This document shows positions 33,227 through 44,300 of a DNA stretch of 64,000 nt, piece by piece. The stretch is taken from the NCBI GenBank assembly GCA_039519185.1, contig CM076850.1, positions 88,828,270-88,892,269 of the forward strand, in the 5' to 3' direction. The translations under genes were made by a program, and so were the position numbers. Each line of letters begins with the position of its first letter. The first letter of the stretch is position 1. The notes under the pieces were generated by a model, which worked only from the letters and a program-made list of their open reading frames with translations, searched no databases and had not been told where the DNA came from. Origin of the DNA: Astragalus membranaceus (lineage: Eukaryota > Streptophyta > Magnoliopsida > Fabales > Fabaceae).

Positions 33227-34054
33227 GCTCTCACTTTCGCCTATTTATTCCACAGTCCCGCACGATCGTAACTCGTAAGTAAGCTCCCTCCTCTGTTATT
33301 CTCTTCTCTTATCTGATCAACCTGTTTTATAATTCAAACTTCGTTTTTTTCTCTTCTGTTTAATGTTTCTGTACTTAGGTTTCTCATTTCCCATTGGGCA
33401 GTGATGTATGAATGTATTGTCCATACCATCTGAGATACCTTTTTAGGTTTCTCTGATCGATACTCCAATTCTTAAATCTGAGGCCTTTTCTACTCTCTCG
33501 AGGTTCCAATTCTCAAATCTGAGAATTAGGGTTCGCTATCATTTTCGGATAGTTATTTATTGAACTTTCTGATTCTTCCTTCTTAAAATTAGGTGATGCT
33601 TTCATCGTTGCATATTTAATTATTGAGCTTTCTGATTTTGCCTATTATCGTATGCTTGTGATTGAATAGGCAACATTTTAGAGTCGCTGTTACGCTTATT
33701 TCCATAGCGATCTCAGTGCTGAACGTTGCCGATAAAAATCGGAGCTGAGAATTTTTTTTGCATTTGTCTTCTTAGGCTTTTGCTTTCAGATGTTCCTAAA
33801 TTCAATTGTTCTACAATTTACGAAAAATCCATTTCACAGAGAGTATTCAGTCAAAAATTGCTTTGAAACTATGAATGAATATTTCAGATTTTTTAAATTT
33901 TTTTGTCAACATTGTATTTCGGCAAAGGTTAAGTTCTGTTTTGTAAATTAGGATTTTATCTTTCTGCGTTTTATTAAATTGATGCCCGGCGAAGAGAATC
34001 TCCCAAAATTGATAGGAAGTGCCGTATGACACTTTAAACAGCAGCACCGATTCA

Positions 34055-34172
34055 AAGAATGCGCTCACCTACGAATAGAGAATTTATTGGTATCTGTCGA
34101 GTTCATTCTTTGAATGCTCTCACCTATGAATAGAGTAATCTATTGGTATTGGTCGAGTTCATTCTTTGCGGT
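34055..34172 (+). repeat. Two tandem hairpin-forming units, cluster C
   Basis: These are related to the three units in clusters A and B. One unit is missing here, so the number varies between copies. Confidence 0.5.
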
Positions 34173-34254
34173 GCTGTGTGTGTGATTTTAAATGGGTCGC
34201 TGAGGGTTTATCTTATATATATTTCCTTAATTTTATCTATTTTGTTTGATATTT

Positions 34255-34410
34255 GGTCTGATGCCACGTCCCTGGTAGCTATATTAGCAGTGACCTGTGA
34301 TGCTATGATTAGACCAACAACAAGAGTTATATTCATTTGTTTCGCATCTTGATAGGAATCTGTGGATTTCATACTTATGATCTGCAGAGCCGTTTTATGC
34401 GATTACATTT
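34255..34410 (+). ncRNA. H/ACA snoRNA, copy C
   Basis: It is 156 nt with GGTCT/AGACC closing the 5' hairpin, H box ACAAGA at 34320-34325, a CGCAT/ATGCG 3' hairpin and ACA at 34405-34407. The 5' hairpin is identical to copy B in the part compared. Conservation exceeds that of the flanks, as expected for a functional RNA. Confidence 0.65.
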
Positions 34411-34502
34411 CTCTTTGATTAGAACTTTTCATGTTTCTTTGTTTTTGTTTATTTTGCTGTGTTTTTTATTTGTTCATTAGTGCAGTAGTAGTATTTGTTA
34501 AC

Positions 34503-34585
34503 GAAGCCGATGATGATTAAAATGCTTTGGAATTACCGTCTGAATAGATTATCATTGATGTGAATTTCTGGCTGACTGAGGCCTC
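34503..34585 (+). ncRNA. Box C/D snoRNA, 18S Um guide (snR77-type), copy C
   Basis: Box C GATGATGA, guide TGGAATTACCG, D' CTGA, C' TGATGTG and box D CTGA are present. An eight-base insertion lies between D' and C', and the terminal stem is GAAGC/GCCTC. The guide is unchanged. Confidence 0.68.
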
Positions 34586-34910
34586 TGTTGATTTGCATGT
34601 GTTGGTTTATTAGTGTTGCCATAAAATCTTTATCAATTGATGTGCATTATCTTGTTTATTCTGCATTTTTATTGGTTACATTGATTGAATTTATGGAATT
34701 ATCGTTTGTTTTGATTTGTTACTCGGTTATGTTGTGCATCTGTTTACCCTCTCCATATGTGAGTTTTGAATGACAGTGGAGATAGATATAACTGATGCGG
34801 AGATACAAAATGGTTGACTTACCAGCTCATTGCACACATTTAAAAATTGCAATGGGTCAAATGGATTTATCTTAAGTTCACATTTTGTATTTTTTTAGAA
34901 AGAATGGAAA

Positions 34911-34975
34911 TGGCAGCTGATGAATTTTTGTATAAACTGCTGATTGATATACTGATCATAAGAAAATGCTGACCA
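34911..34975 (+). ncRNA. Box C/D snoRNA, Um44-type, copy C (guide altered)
   Basis: It has the same frame as 22433-22496: TGG/CCA stem and boxes C, D' and D. The guide reads CTGCTGATTGATAT, so pairing with 25S rRNA is cut to ATATCAAT plus interrupted pairs. The copy may have lost its target. Confidence 0.55.
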
Positions 34976-35033
34976 TATACTTAAATAATTCTTTTGAATT
35001 TATTTTTAATGCCTCTCTTTGTTTCGTTGGGTT

Positions 35034-35111
35034 GGCAAGTGATGTTAAAAATTTCTTATCCTACACACTGATTCTTGTGAAGATCAAAATCTCCGCTTAT
35101 TATCTGATGCC
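35034..35111 (+). ncRNA. Box C/D snoRNA, 25S Um guide (snR78-type), copy C
   Basis: It has a GGCA/TGCC stem, the intact guide CTTATCCTACAC before D', and boxes C' and D. Before D the sequence CTCCGCTTATT is complementary to AATAAGCGGAG of 25S rRNA, giving a possible second target next to U44. Confidence 0.72.
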
Positions 35112-35602
35112 TTCCTAACTTTAACAACTCTACTAATTTTAAACTTCTATTTGGTTTAAGAATCTTTTCATCAATTAAGAAAACCAGTCTCTTTTGTGTC
35201 TGAATGAAAATGCATTTTGGTGACAACTAATGTAAAGTAATTCCATTTGCATACCATGCGCTTGTGGAATCAACATTCATTTTCCAGATTCTAATGTAAT
35301 CGGTTTCTTTATGTGTACTAAAAATGTATTTATTTATCGATAAACCTGATCTAAGATGATAGGTATCCAAATTTCTGTCATCTTAATAGTACATTGGAAA
35401 AGCAAGGATTGAAACATAGTCCACGATGGTTTACATCTACTAATTTCATGGAGAAGCAAGGCTTTCTCTTTTTCTTGAATCAAGGGAAACAAGAGATCCC
35501 CCAGAACCCAAAGTTTGTACCATGTGTAATTTATTCACTTCAACGAATGTTACGTAAAGCCTTCTATCACCTTTTGAACTCATTAGGGTAGTGAATGTGT
35601 TT

Positions 35603-36044
35603 CACTACGTCTATGTCTAGCTCTCTAACGACAAATTGGTAGAAGTGACTTACGATTTGATATCCTTTGAGATTTTTTATAATCAATTCCGTCGCTAATT
35701 CTCTTCAAATCCGTCGCTAGAAGTCACAAGTGACCATTCTGACTTATTTCGTCACTAATTCCCAAATTCGTAGCTAAAGGTCAGATGTACCGCTCTTATT
35801 AGATGGGACATTCCAGTCTGTCGCTATTGCCCTTCAAATCCGTCGCTAAAGGTATGTTATGTGTTTTACTCGAAACCCCCAACCTATCTCTCTCATTTCC
35901 ATTTCACTTTCATTTTTTCTCCCCAACTCTTCTCTCCCCCCCTTTCTATCCGAACCTCTTCACCACCATCACCACCACATAGCTCCTCTCATCCTCACTT
36001 TTCTCTCTTTCTCTCTTTCTCTCCGACTGTCCCTCTCTCTATTC

Positions 36045-36112
<68 letters not shown>

Positions 36113-36570
36113 ACGAACCACTTCACATATTTCACCTCCACCGCCACCACCACGAAAGTAGCTTTCATCTCTCTCTCTCTCTAAAGATTAGTTTTTGATT
36201 TTTTTTTTGTATTTAGGTATTTTTTTAGTTGTGGTGGTAGGTGGGAAGAATAAGGGTCGCTTGTATGGTTCGGGGCCCTTGGCTCCAGCGGAGTAACTAG
36301 CAGTCGTCGTCCTCCTCTTTTAGCTGAGGTGACAGAGCAGCTCAGGGAGCAGGTAGAGGCTCAGGCGCAACAACTACAGAGTCAACAATTGCATACTCAG
36401 CAACAACAAATGGAGACTCTGACTATCAGAGATATACAGACAGACTTCATGAGGTTTGCCTGTCAGCAGGAGAAGATGTTAAGGTACTATAGGAGCTTGA
36501 AGCCAGATGGGTCTAGGTCGTCCGAGTCTGAGCACTCTTATGATCCCGATGAGCCCTATTAGTATTATGT
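35603..36570 (+). mobile_element. CACTA-like fragment with TNPA-type remnant
   Basis: It begins CACTACGTC and has TCCGTCGCTAA subterminal repeats (35690-35850), then a CT- and CCA-rich leader with a long (CT)n tract (36046-36110). A plus-strand exon-like frame follows (36329-36562) encoding a Gln-rich coiled-coil-like segment (TEQLREQVEAQAQQLQSQQ) and a short acidic end. The layout resembles the C-terminus of Ptta/En-Spm TNPA proteins. No 3' terminus is found. A close relative lies at 60147-60758. Confidence 0.5.
36046..36110. repeat. (CT)n microsatellite
   Basis: About 32 CT units. The Ser/Leu-rich open frames across it are artefacts. Confidence 0.95.
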
Positions 36571-36739
36571 TGATTAGGGTTTGGATTATGTTTATGTTGA
36601 TTTGGAGTTGAATTATGTTTATGCTGATTAGGTATGTTGATATGTTTAAATCAACAGAAAATATTAACAAATTTATGATTTAACACAATATACTAGATTT
36701 AGCATAATAGCAATAATATTAATAAAAGTATTTTTATAT

Positions 36740-37096
36740 TTACTTAAATCGGTCGGCCTGGTGGGCCTAATAGGCGTTTTCGATGGTCTGTAGCCTGACC
36801 TTTTTAGCTAAATAGGCTTTTTAAAAAGCCTTGGCCTGGTCTATTTAAAAAGAATCCAGGCCTGGCCTAAGCCTGACGTAGGCTGGGCCGTAGGCCCCTG
36901 TCGGACGACCTGGCTTATTCCCACCCCTACTTCCAGCTTAACTAAAGTCCTGGGTTCGAATCCAGCATTGGGAATATAGGCATGTAGAGAATACCGGTTC
37001 ACACAAATAATAAAGTACGTAAAGATCCTTGTGCGAACTGCCGAGTCTGGAGACCCAAAGATGGAGATTATTCTCCACGGGGATGGGAATAGATGA

Positions 37097-37097
<1 letters not shown>
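36740..37097 (+). repeat. Possible short retroelement with an RNA polymerase III B-box-like motif
   Basis: GGCCTGG/AGGCCTGG-rich repeats (36750-36915) are followed by GGGTTCGAATCC at about 36951, which fits a tRNA-type B box. About 130 bases later a long (AT)n tract begins. A matching A box is not clear, so this could be a SINE body, a LINE tail or chance. Confidence 0.35.

Positions 37098-37182
<85 letters not shown>
37098..37182. repeat. (AT)n microsatellite
   Basis: About 40 AT units, one of three long (AT)n tracts here; the others are 37604-37652 and 37842-37867. Confidence 0.95.
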
Positions 37183-37184
<2 letters not shown>

Positions 37185-37199
37185 CCGTTTGATCCAAGG

Positions 37200-37485
37200 T
37201 AATTTGAAATGAGTTTGGCAGCTTTGTGTTTGGTTTTTCTTCTTATGTTGGATCTAGTTCTATTGTTGAAGCAGAGCTCAAAGAAATCTTTATGGGGCTG
37301 CAGATTACTATCCACAAAGGCTACATGAGGATTGTCGTGGAATCTGATTCCACGGTAGCAGTAAAATTTCTTCAAATGGGGTGTTGCTCGCAACATCCTC
37401 ACTTTCGGTTGATAGAGTCTATTCACACTTTGTTGTCTTCTTGTCCAGAAAGCTTGGTTTCTCGTACTCTCAGAGAGGCCAGATA
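37200..37485 (+). pseudogene. Non-LTR retrotransposon RNase H-like (RVT_3) fragment
   Basis: A plus-strand frame encodes VEAELKEIFMGLQITIHKGY, then VVESDSTVAVKFLQ, and further on LVSRTLREAR. This is the usual layout of the RNase H-like domain at the C-terminus of plant LINE reverse transcriptases: the E of AEL, the D of ESDS, and a final R-E-A-R/N region. The N-terminal part and the last catalytic D region are missing or frameshifted. It begins right after an (AT)n tract. Confidence 0.7.
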
Positions 37486-37602
37486 ATTTGTTTAATAAAA
37501 AATAATTTTAATCATATTTTTAATTTTTTTTGAAAGCATAATTTTAAATTTGTTTTAGCTGAAGAATTATAATTTGTATTATATTATATCTATATATAAG
37601 TA

Positions 37603-37654
<52 letters not shown>

Positions 37655-37836
37655 ATATATATTTACAAATAAAGATATTGGTGGTGGAGCGGCGGTCGGC
37701 GGTGGATCTCCTGAGGCCCACGGCGGCAACCAAGCCGGATCTCTGACGGCCTACGATGGAGCTCCGACAGCCGACGGTGGTCGGCGGTGACGCTCCGACA
37801 ATATACTCTTTTTATATATTTAAATATATTTAAATA

Positions 37837-37868
<32 letters not shown>

Positions 37869-37940
37869 TACAAGTAAAGATATATTTATATATAAATATA
37901 TCTATTATATATATTATATCTGAATTTTGTTAAAAACATA
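37486..37940. other. AT repeats and a short GC-rich patch
   Basis: (AT)n tracts flank a 120-bp GC-rich patch (37678-37800) of GGCGGTCGGCGG-like words. No gene is seen. Confidence 0.6.
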
Positions 37941-39148
37941 CACTACGTCAGAAGTTGAGAAAAAGGGCGCCCTATTGGGCAGCTCTCTTTAAGGAAGCGC
38001 TGCTTTTGGTTAAAACGCGCTCGGAATGGGCAGCACTTTTTAAGGAAGCGCTGCTTTTGGTTAAAATCCGCTGGGGCAATGGGCAGTGCTTTTTAGGAAG
38101 CGCTGCCTTTGGTGATCGCGCTGGGGGTGATGGGCAGCGCTTTTTAGGAAGCGCTGCTTATGGTGGAACGCATTGGGGGCGATGGGCAGCGCTTTTTAAA
38201 AAGCGCTACTTATGCCCAAAACACGGAAATGAATGGGTAGCGCTTTTAAAAAGCGCTGCCCTTTTTAAAAAGCGCTGCCCATCGCTTTAGTCAATAAAAT
38301 TCCTCTCACTCACTCTCAAAATGAAGAGTTGCGAACCAGAAACCCTTTACTTCTTCTTTTCTTGCGTTTTTTCTTTCATTGTTTCTGCTAGGGTTTTTTT
38401 TATTTCTTGATAAATCTTACAGATTCAATGTATACGAAGCCTCCAATGGTGATTAGAAGCACAGATACAAAGGTAATTACTTTGTGATTTTGCACCTGTT
38501 TTACAATTTCTCTTTGTAAAAACTCTTTCTCTCTAGGTTTGTTTCACATGTGACTGTTGCGTATGAATGAGATGGTGAATGAATTCGAGATACTAAGACA
38601 ACACTCTCACAGGTTGTATTCCTCCCTTTCTTTCTATTAGATCTGTTTTTCTTCTCTTTCTCTCTAATGAACAAACCCTAACTTGTTTGTTTTTCTTTTG
38701 CAAGGTAACCACACTCAGAAAATTAGAAGAAGAAAGAACTTGAAAGAGGAACAATAGACTTGAAGAAGGAAATTGTTATCTGAAAAGTGTAAACAAAATT
38801 AGGTGAACAATAAACAATAAAGAAAAACAGAAAAAACTTGAAAGAGGAACAATAAACAAAAACAGAAAAAAGGAAAATAAACAAAATAAAAAACAAATTA
38901 AAAATATATATATACAATGGGCAACGCTTTTGGCTGTAAGCGCTGCCTATAGGTGAACGCGCTGGGGCAATGGGCAGCGCTTTTTAAGAAGCGCTGCCTA
39001 TAGGAGAACCCGTGGGGCAATGGGCAGTGCTTTTTAGGAAGCACCGCCCATTGTGGGAGTGGAATCAACAGCGCCAAGTTTAGCAGCGCTCAAAAGAGCT
39101 GGCCATGGCTAAAAAAAAGCGTTGCCCATTCCCAAATCTGTTGTAGTG
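37941..39148. mobile_element. Non-autonomous CACTA element (1.2 kb)
   Basis: It starts CACTACGTCAGA and ends TCTGTTGTAGTG, with a 3-bp duplication ATA on both sides (37938-37940 and 39149-39151). Subterminal repeats of GGGCAGCGCTTTTTAGGAAG (37970-38290 and 38930-39130) match the family of the 7.3-kb element at 51450-58791. The middle 640 bp holds an AACCCT-like leader and purine-rich text but no transposase, so movement would need enzymes from elsewhere. Confidence 0.88.
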
Positions 39149-40026
39149 ATATTTATTGAAAAATTTATTTTTTTCAAAAGTGAGACGTATTTTTTAATAT
39201 ACTTTTTGGTAAAAAAAATATTTTTTATAATTGTCTAATGGATTTTGATTTTGTAGTTATTGTAATCCAATAGATCTATCTAATCTAATATAATCTAATA
39301 TCTAATTTAATACTTCTAATCTAATACTAATCTATCTAATACTTCTAATCTAATATAATATCTAATCTAATCTATCCAATATCTAATATAATACTTCTAA
39401 TACTATCTAATCTAATATCTAATCTAATCTAATCTAATATCTAATCTAATCTATTTATCTAATACTTAATCTAATAAAATCATATGCTAACAAATTGACA
39501 TTTTTAGATACTTAATCTAATAAAATCATATGCTAACAAATTGACATTTTTAGATATTCCACTAGCGCGCCACGTGTCCATTTTTTTGGGCATTTTAGAC
39601 ATTTTGCCACTAAAAGACAAAAAATCTCTACTTTTTACAAATTTTTACTTTTTCTCTTACACACCTTCCCATCATCTCTCTCCTCTCTCTTTTTATTTTT
39701 TTTATTCTCTTCTCTCTTTCTCATAATATTCCCTCGTTTTTCTCTCATATCTTTCTCTTTTTCTTCTTCCATCTCTATTTATTCTCATTCACTTCTATTT
39801 TATTCCACTTCAAACATATTTATCTAATATCAATCTAATCTATCTAATACTATCGTATAATCAATTCATATGCCAGCAAAATGTCAAAAATAATCAACTT
39901 ATACAATTGCTAAGTGTCCAAAACCAATGATAAAACTGTAATCTATCTAATATCTAATATCAAATTTAATCTAATACTAATATAATAAAACAAAATGCTA
40001 GCAAATTGACATTTTTAGACATTCCA
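39149..40026. repeat. ATCTAATCTAAT minisatellite and flanks
   Basis: Degenerate TCTAATCTAATA units fill 39265-39480 and reappear at 39830-39970. TTGACATTTTTAGA(C/T)ATTCCA occurs at 39541 and 40007. No gene is present; 39640-39790 is pyrimidine-rich. Confidence 0.7.
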
Positions 40027-41779
40027 TGTAACATCCTGGATTTTAGTCGACAATAAAATCCCGAATATTACTTTTCAGACATCTCAGAGATACAATTTTG
40101 TACTTTGGATTAAACTAAGGAATAACAACTGTCCTTAAATGACTCACATATTGATAGGATTTTAAAAAAAAAAAACTTTAATTGAAGATCTTGAACACAA
40201 ACCAATTTTCGATGCACCTATCGGAGTCGACACGACCAACTTAATCCAAAATACAAGTATATATAAATCTTAATACATCATAAGTTAAGTCTTAAACTTA
40301 ACAATAATCAATGATCTCAATACATGAGACTAGAACAATAACTATAGGAAGAACTTCAAATAAAATGAGGTCCTCCAAGACTGAAATCCTCATCTTGGCA
40401 TAATTTTCCTTAACCTTCATCTGTTTATCTGAAAAACAACAACAATAAGGGGTGAGATTACATAATCTCAGTGAGTCCTTTCGAGACTCCCTTACCATGA
40501 TACGCTCCGAATATCTTGGCTAAAGTGCTCCCGGGGTCCCTTATCTTTATTTAAAGTAACGATTTGGTCCTTTATCTGTTTTTTGTCCCAAATCAGTCCT
40601 TTATGTTTTAAATTTTTGACACATAAATCCTTTTCTGTCCCAAATCAGTCCTTTATGTTTCAAATTTTTAACACATAAATCATATTTTTTGACACATAAA
40701 TCAGCACTGTTAACGGAAAAGGATTTATGTGTCCAAAATTTGAAAGATAAAGGACTTATTTGGGACAAAAAAACATAAAGGACTAATTCGTTATTTTAAA
40801 TAAAGATAAGGGACCCTGGTAGCACTTTAGCCGAATATCTTTTATCATTTACGTATGATGCATCCCCCTAACGCAATAGATTTACATAATATAAAAGCTA
40901 TTACGCACACAATAGGTAACCCGCGTTCTATAAATAAATAGAACCCTCTAACTAAACCTCTTGGGCCTTGAGATAGTTCATGACACCACCCCAAGTACAT
41001 CATCCATTAATTAATTTGTTTATGGTGTACTTACAAAGGTACTAGGTAGTTCTCGCACATGATTTTTCGAAAGAATTTGACACGACACAAAAACCGTATA
41101 ACCGTGACCTCCAAACACATTACAATCAATGAAAATGAATTCAAACAATTGCAATGGGCATAACATTATAGATAGAACCCCCCATATGTGTTCAACAATT
41201 CAATCAATAAAAATGAATAACTAAAAAGCATTGAAACGAACCCATTTCCAAACAAATCTAACTCAAACATGACATACACATAGACAATTATAGTGCAGAA
41301 ATTTTCTGCAGCTATTCGTTAACTTTGGCAAATTGATAAAAATTCCAAACTTTGGAAAATTGATAAAAATATTCTTTGAAAAGATTTATAAGTCTAGTTT
41401 CCAGAATAACAAAAAACATTTCAATCTAAGCTCTACACAGAGAGTTAGCTTCAAAATACTGAAACAGGGTCTTTATGAGTTTTATAGTTACTGCCTGTAG
41501 ATTGTAATCACGATTTCTCTATCAATTCTTAACGAAATTTTGTGCTTCCAGTGCCCATTGTGAAGGAAATTTAGTCTACTTTCTAATGAAGCAAAAACCA
41601 ACAGTTTCTGTGGAGGAAGTTACGACCAAAACATCTGATGTAAAAACGGGTTTAAGGAATAACACATCACCCCTTTACTTTTTCAACTTAATTGTTCAAT
41701 CCATCACTAGTAATCATTTCAACCTTAAACACATGCAACCAGAATTTCCAGCAATCAAGCATACATTTCAAAATTTCAA
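40027..41779 (-). mobile_element. Gypsy-type LTR, left part
   Basis: It starts TGTAACATCCTGG and has the conserved AAGGGGTGAGATTACATAA block (40447-40470), here followed by its inverted partner ATCTCA. The layout is like the LTRs at 1733 and 61607. It is interrupted by a MITE (40518-40832) and then by the Tat element at 41780. It may continue at 46187-46235 and 50493-51449, where the leader-type CT-rich text and TATAAACTT words fit, but the far border is not identified. Confidence 0.6.
40518..40832. mobile_element. MULE-like foldback MITE
   Basis: This 315-bp inverted repeat begins GGCTAAAGTGCTCCCGG and ends with the complement. The arms pair over much of their length (CCTTATCTTTATTTAAA with TTTAAATAAAGATAAGG). 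A 9-bp duplication GAATATCTT flanks it (40509-40517 and 40833-40841), the length typical of Mutator-like elements. It has no coding capacity. Confidence 0.9.
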
Positions 41780-42154
41780 TGTTCTGTACCGAGCAGCTTT
41801 TTGGTCGACTGCTGTTGGTAGGTCCCTTGCTGTCGTGGCAGTAGGTCAGTGAGCGCCGGGGGGGGGGGGGGGGGTACCTGCAAGCCACTCCGACGCTCAA
41901 GTCAGTATATCGAATATATGAGTGAAGGTACTAAGGATTAGAGATTGAACCTTTTTTAGGGCAAAGTTTGCTTGTATTTATAGGAAATCGTGCCCTCTCG
42001 TGGATCGTTGGATGGGTAGAGTCGATCTTGACCGTCCAAGCATGTTGGGCTCGCATGAGGTGAATATGGGTTGGATCGGTTGGGCTGATCCATATTATTT
42101 GCTAAGCGCACCTCCTGGTTTTGCTAATGAGACCCCTTGGTCCACTCCAGAACA
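41780..42154 (-). repeat. 3' LTR of the minus-strand Tat element
   Basis: It is 375 bp, starting TGTTCTG and ending CAGAACA, perfect inverted termini. An uninterrupted run of about 17 G lies at 41857-41873; the sister LTR near 17027 has only six of the complementary base. The body matches 16763-17110 in reverse complement. Confidence 0.85.
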
Positions 42155-42459
42155 GTTGCCCCCCAAGCCGAGATCATTCTGGTGGATGGTCTTGGCTTGA
42201 CGGAGATTTGTCGGCTCGTCGGATTTGTGAAGTGGCCAGGGATACTGCCTCTGTGATAGCTGCGTTTCAGGGCCTTCTCCTTCACCTGCTTGACCTACTA
42301 ATAAATAGGTGGATGAAAATTTTGCTGAGGGGAATTGCTTCTCTTGTCCTTACCATTACCTCGTTGACATTTCCACGAGTTTTACCGCTTCTAAATTACT
42401 AACAAGGTGATTTGGGCTGTCCTTCAGCGTATATTTCTAGCTTTTTTGTGTTTGAGCAC

Positions 42460-42650
42460 GTCTTGTTTTGTTGACGTCCCCCACCTCAGGGGAGGGGGTG
42501 TTCGGGCATGTCTTGTTTTGTTGAAGTCCTCAACCTCAGGGGAGGGGATTGTCTACAAGTTTTGTTGACGTCCCCCACCGCAGGGGAAGGGGTGTTCGGG
42601 CATGTCTTGTTTTGTTGAAGTCCCCAACCTCAGGGGAGGGGGTTGTCTTT
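42460..42650. repeat. Minisatellite of CCTCAGGGGAGGGGGTGTTC units
   Basis: Four imperfect units of about 45-60 bases contain TTTTGTTGAAGTCC, CCTCAGGGGAGGGG and TCGGGCATGTCTTG. They lie between the polypurine tract and gag of the Tat element. Confidence 0.85.
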
Positions 42651-42944
42651 AAGTTTTCCTGTCTGTCTTGTAACCGCTTGTTCTGCCCCCTGTCCTCTTC
42701 TAACGATGATCTGCTTTTTGAGCATGAGGTGGTGGAGATTCTTCTATGCTGCCTACGACAAAGTGATTGGCCACGTTCGTTGTTTATATCCGGAAGGCGT
42801 TCTAGAGTCGAGCCTCCTTTGATTTGATCATGAGGTCTTTGTGAGGCTTGATTCTCATTCCTATGACTAGCATGCGCGAGGTGGGCTCGGGCGCCAGTCC
42901 TTGCTTTGTGCATCTGAATGTATAATCTCATATCACCTCGTGGC

Positions 42945-43195
42945 AATGTTAACTCTGACAGGAGTTTATCAGAATCGATCCGAATTTAACTCACCTATCA
43001 GAGGTTGCGACCTTTTCGATATGCCGCTTCGCGCCTTATGGATTGTAACAGGAGTTTATCAGAATCTATCCGAATTTAACTCACCCATTAGAGGTTGCGA
43101 CATTTGCGACGCCGCTTCGCCCATCTAGGGACTCTGACAGGAGTTTATCAGAATCGATTCGAATTTAACTCACCCATCAGAGATTGCGATGTCTC
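42945..43195. repeat. Three tandem units of about 92 bp
   Basis: Each contains GACAGGAGTTTATCAGAATC, CGAATTTAACTCACC and AGAGGTTGCGA, then a CCGCTTCG word. Spacing from start to start is about 92 and 106 bases. Confidence 0.85.
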
Positions 43196-43749
43196 TTGAT
43201 AGCCGCTTCGTGAAGCGAGTTGGTCGACTCGTGCCCCTGCGATCCAGGCAGTCCCTCCCTGGCCGGTAGGTAGGATCTCAAACTAGCATTTCCCCCCTCC
43301 TTCCTATGGAGTTGGACCCTTTCTCTTTTTTTGATCTTGGGGAAGTTTCCTTTGGGAATAAGTGTTACTGCTAGGGACCAGTGTTATGGATCTGCTCATT
43401 AATGTCGTCCCTGAGGGTGTTGCATTTGCTGTGCCTAATCAAGCTAGATCATCCTTCTTGCTGCCGTCCTGCATTGGTATTGAGCTGCGTCGGCCGGGGG
43501 GTCTCCTCGATGGTGATCCCCGGTGGTGTCTCTGGCGAATATTGACCTGGTTCCATCGTTGCCCCCTAAGTCGAGATTATCCTGGGGGATGATCTTGACT
43601 TGACGTTGTCGTTTAGAATGCCCTTGTTGGTTAGGTTGCCCTTTCGGCTCGTGTCGTTGTCGGGACTGCTAAGTTTGTCAGCTGATCATAGCGATTATCC
43701 TGTTGTAGCAATTGTTTTCTACCATGTGCAAGTAGGGGGAGGTTCCCTT

Positions 43750-44300
43750 TCTTCCGTTGGTGGCGCCCTGCTGGGCGCCTTCCTGGGTGCCGCCTGTGAC
43801 TGCCTTGGCGCCCTGCCAGGCGTCCTTCCGTGAGCTGCCTTACGTGCTCATGCACTATCTTTATTTCTCATTTTCTCCCGTGCTCATGCACTATTTAATT
43901 TTCTCGGATGCTCATGCATCGTTCTATTTTCCTAGGTGCTCGTGCACCATTTCATTTTCTCATGTGCTCGTGCACTATGTTATTTGCTCACGTGCTCGTG
44001 CACTCTCTATTTGCTCGCGTGCTCGTGCACTATGTCATTTTCTCACGGACTCGTGCACTCGCATGCTCATGCATCCTTTAATTTTCTTATGTGATCATGC
44101 ACTAGTTATTTGTCTTGTGCGCCATGCTGGCTGCCTTCGAAGCAGGATTTGGCCCCCTCCTGGGCGCCTGGATGCCGTCTTGCGCTAGGCTGAATGCTAG
44201 CTTGTGAGCAGGGGTTTGGCGCCCTCTTGGGCGCCTCGGGTGCTGGCTTGCCTTCAGGGACGCTTGAATTGACGCCCTCCTGGGCGCTGGGTGCTGGGTT
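43750..44300. repeat. GTGCTCGTGCAC minisatellite with flanking GGCGCC words
   Basis: Between 43835 and 44115 about ten units of 25-32 bases carry GTGCTCATGCAC or GTGCTCGTGCAC, both near-palindromes, separated by T-rich spacers. GGCGCCCTCCTGGGCGCC-type words flank them at 43765-43830 and 44150-44290. Open frames here are repeat artefacts. Confidence 0.8.

Larger units (their letters stand above)
33218..35500 (+). ncRNA. snoRNA host locus C (segmental copy of locus A)
   Basis: Sequence similar to locus A begins near 33030 and runs to about 35480. Order and spacing are kept: telo-box, donor, hairpin units, H/ACA, three C/D genes and the 3' AAACATAGTCCACGA block. There is a single cassette, unlike the A/B tandem. 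No conserved protein frame links the copies. Confidence 0.6.

Noticed and set aside
35859..36184. Two Ser/Leu-rich open frames of about 100 codons
   Set aside because: They are translations of a (CT)n microsatellite and neighbouring CT-rich text.
36951..36962. tRNA gene suggested by GGGTTCGAATCC
   Set aside because: No A box, acceptor stem or anticodon arm can be built around it. At most it is a SINE-type B box.
36841..37426. Two minus-strand frames with long Tyr-Ile repeats
   Set aside because: They are translations of an (AT)n tract; the real coding remnant here is the plus-strand RNase H fragment.
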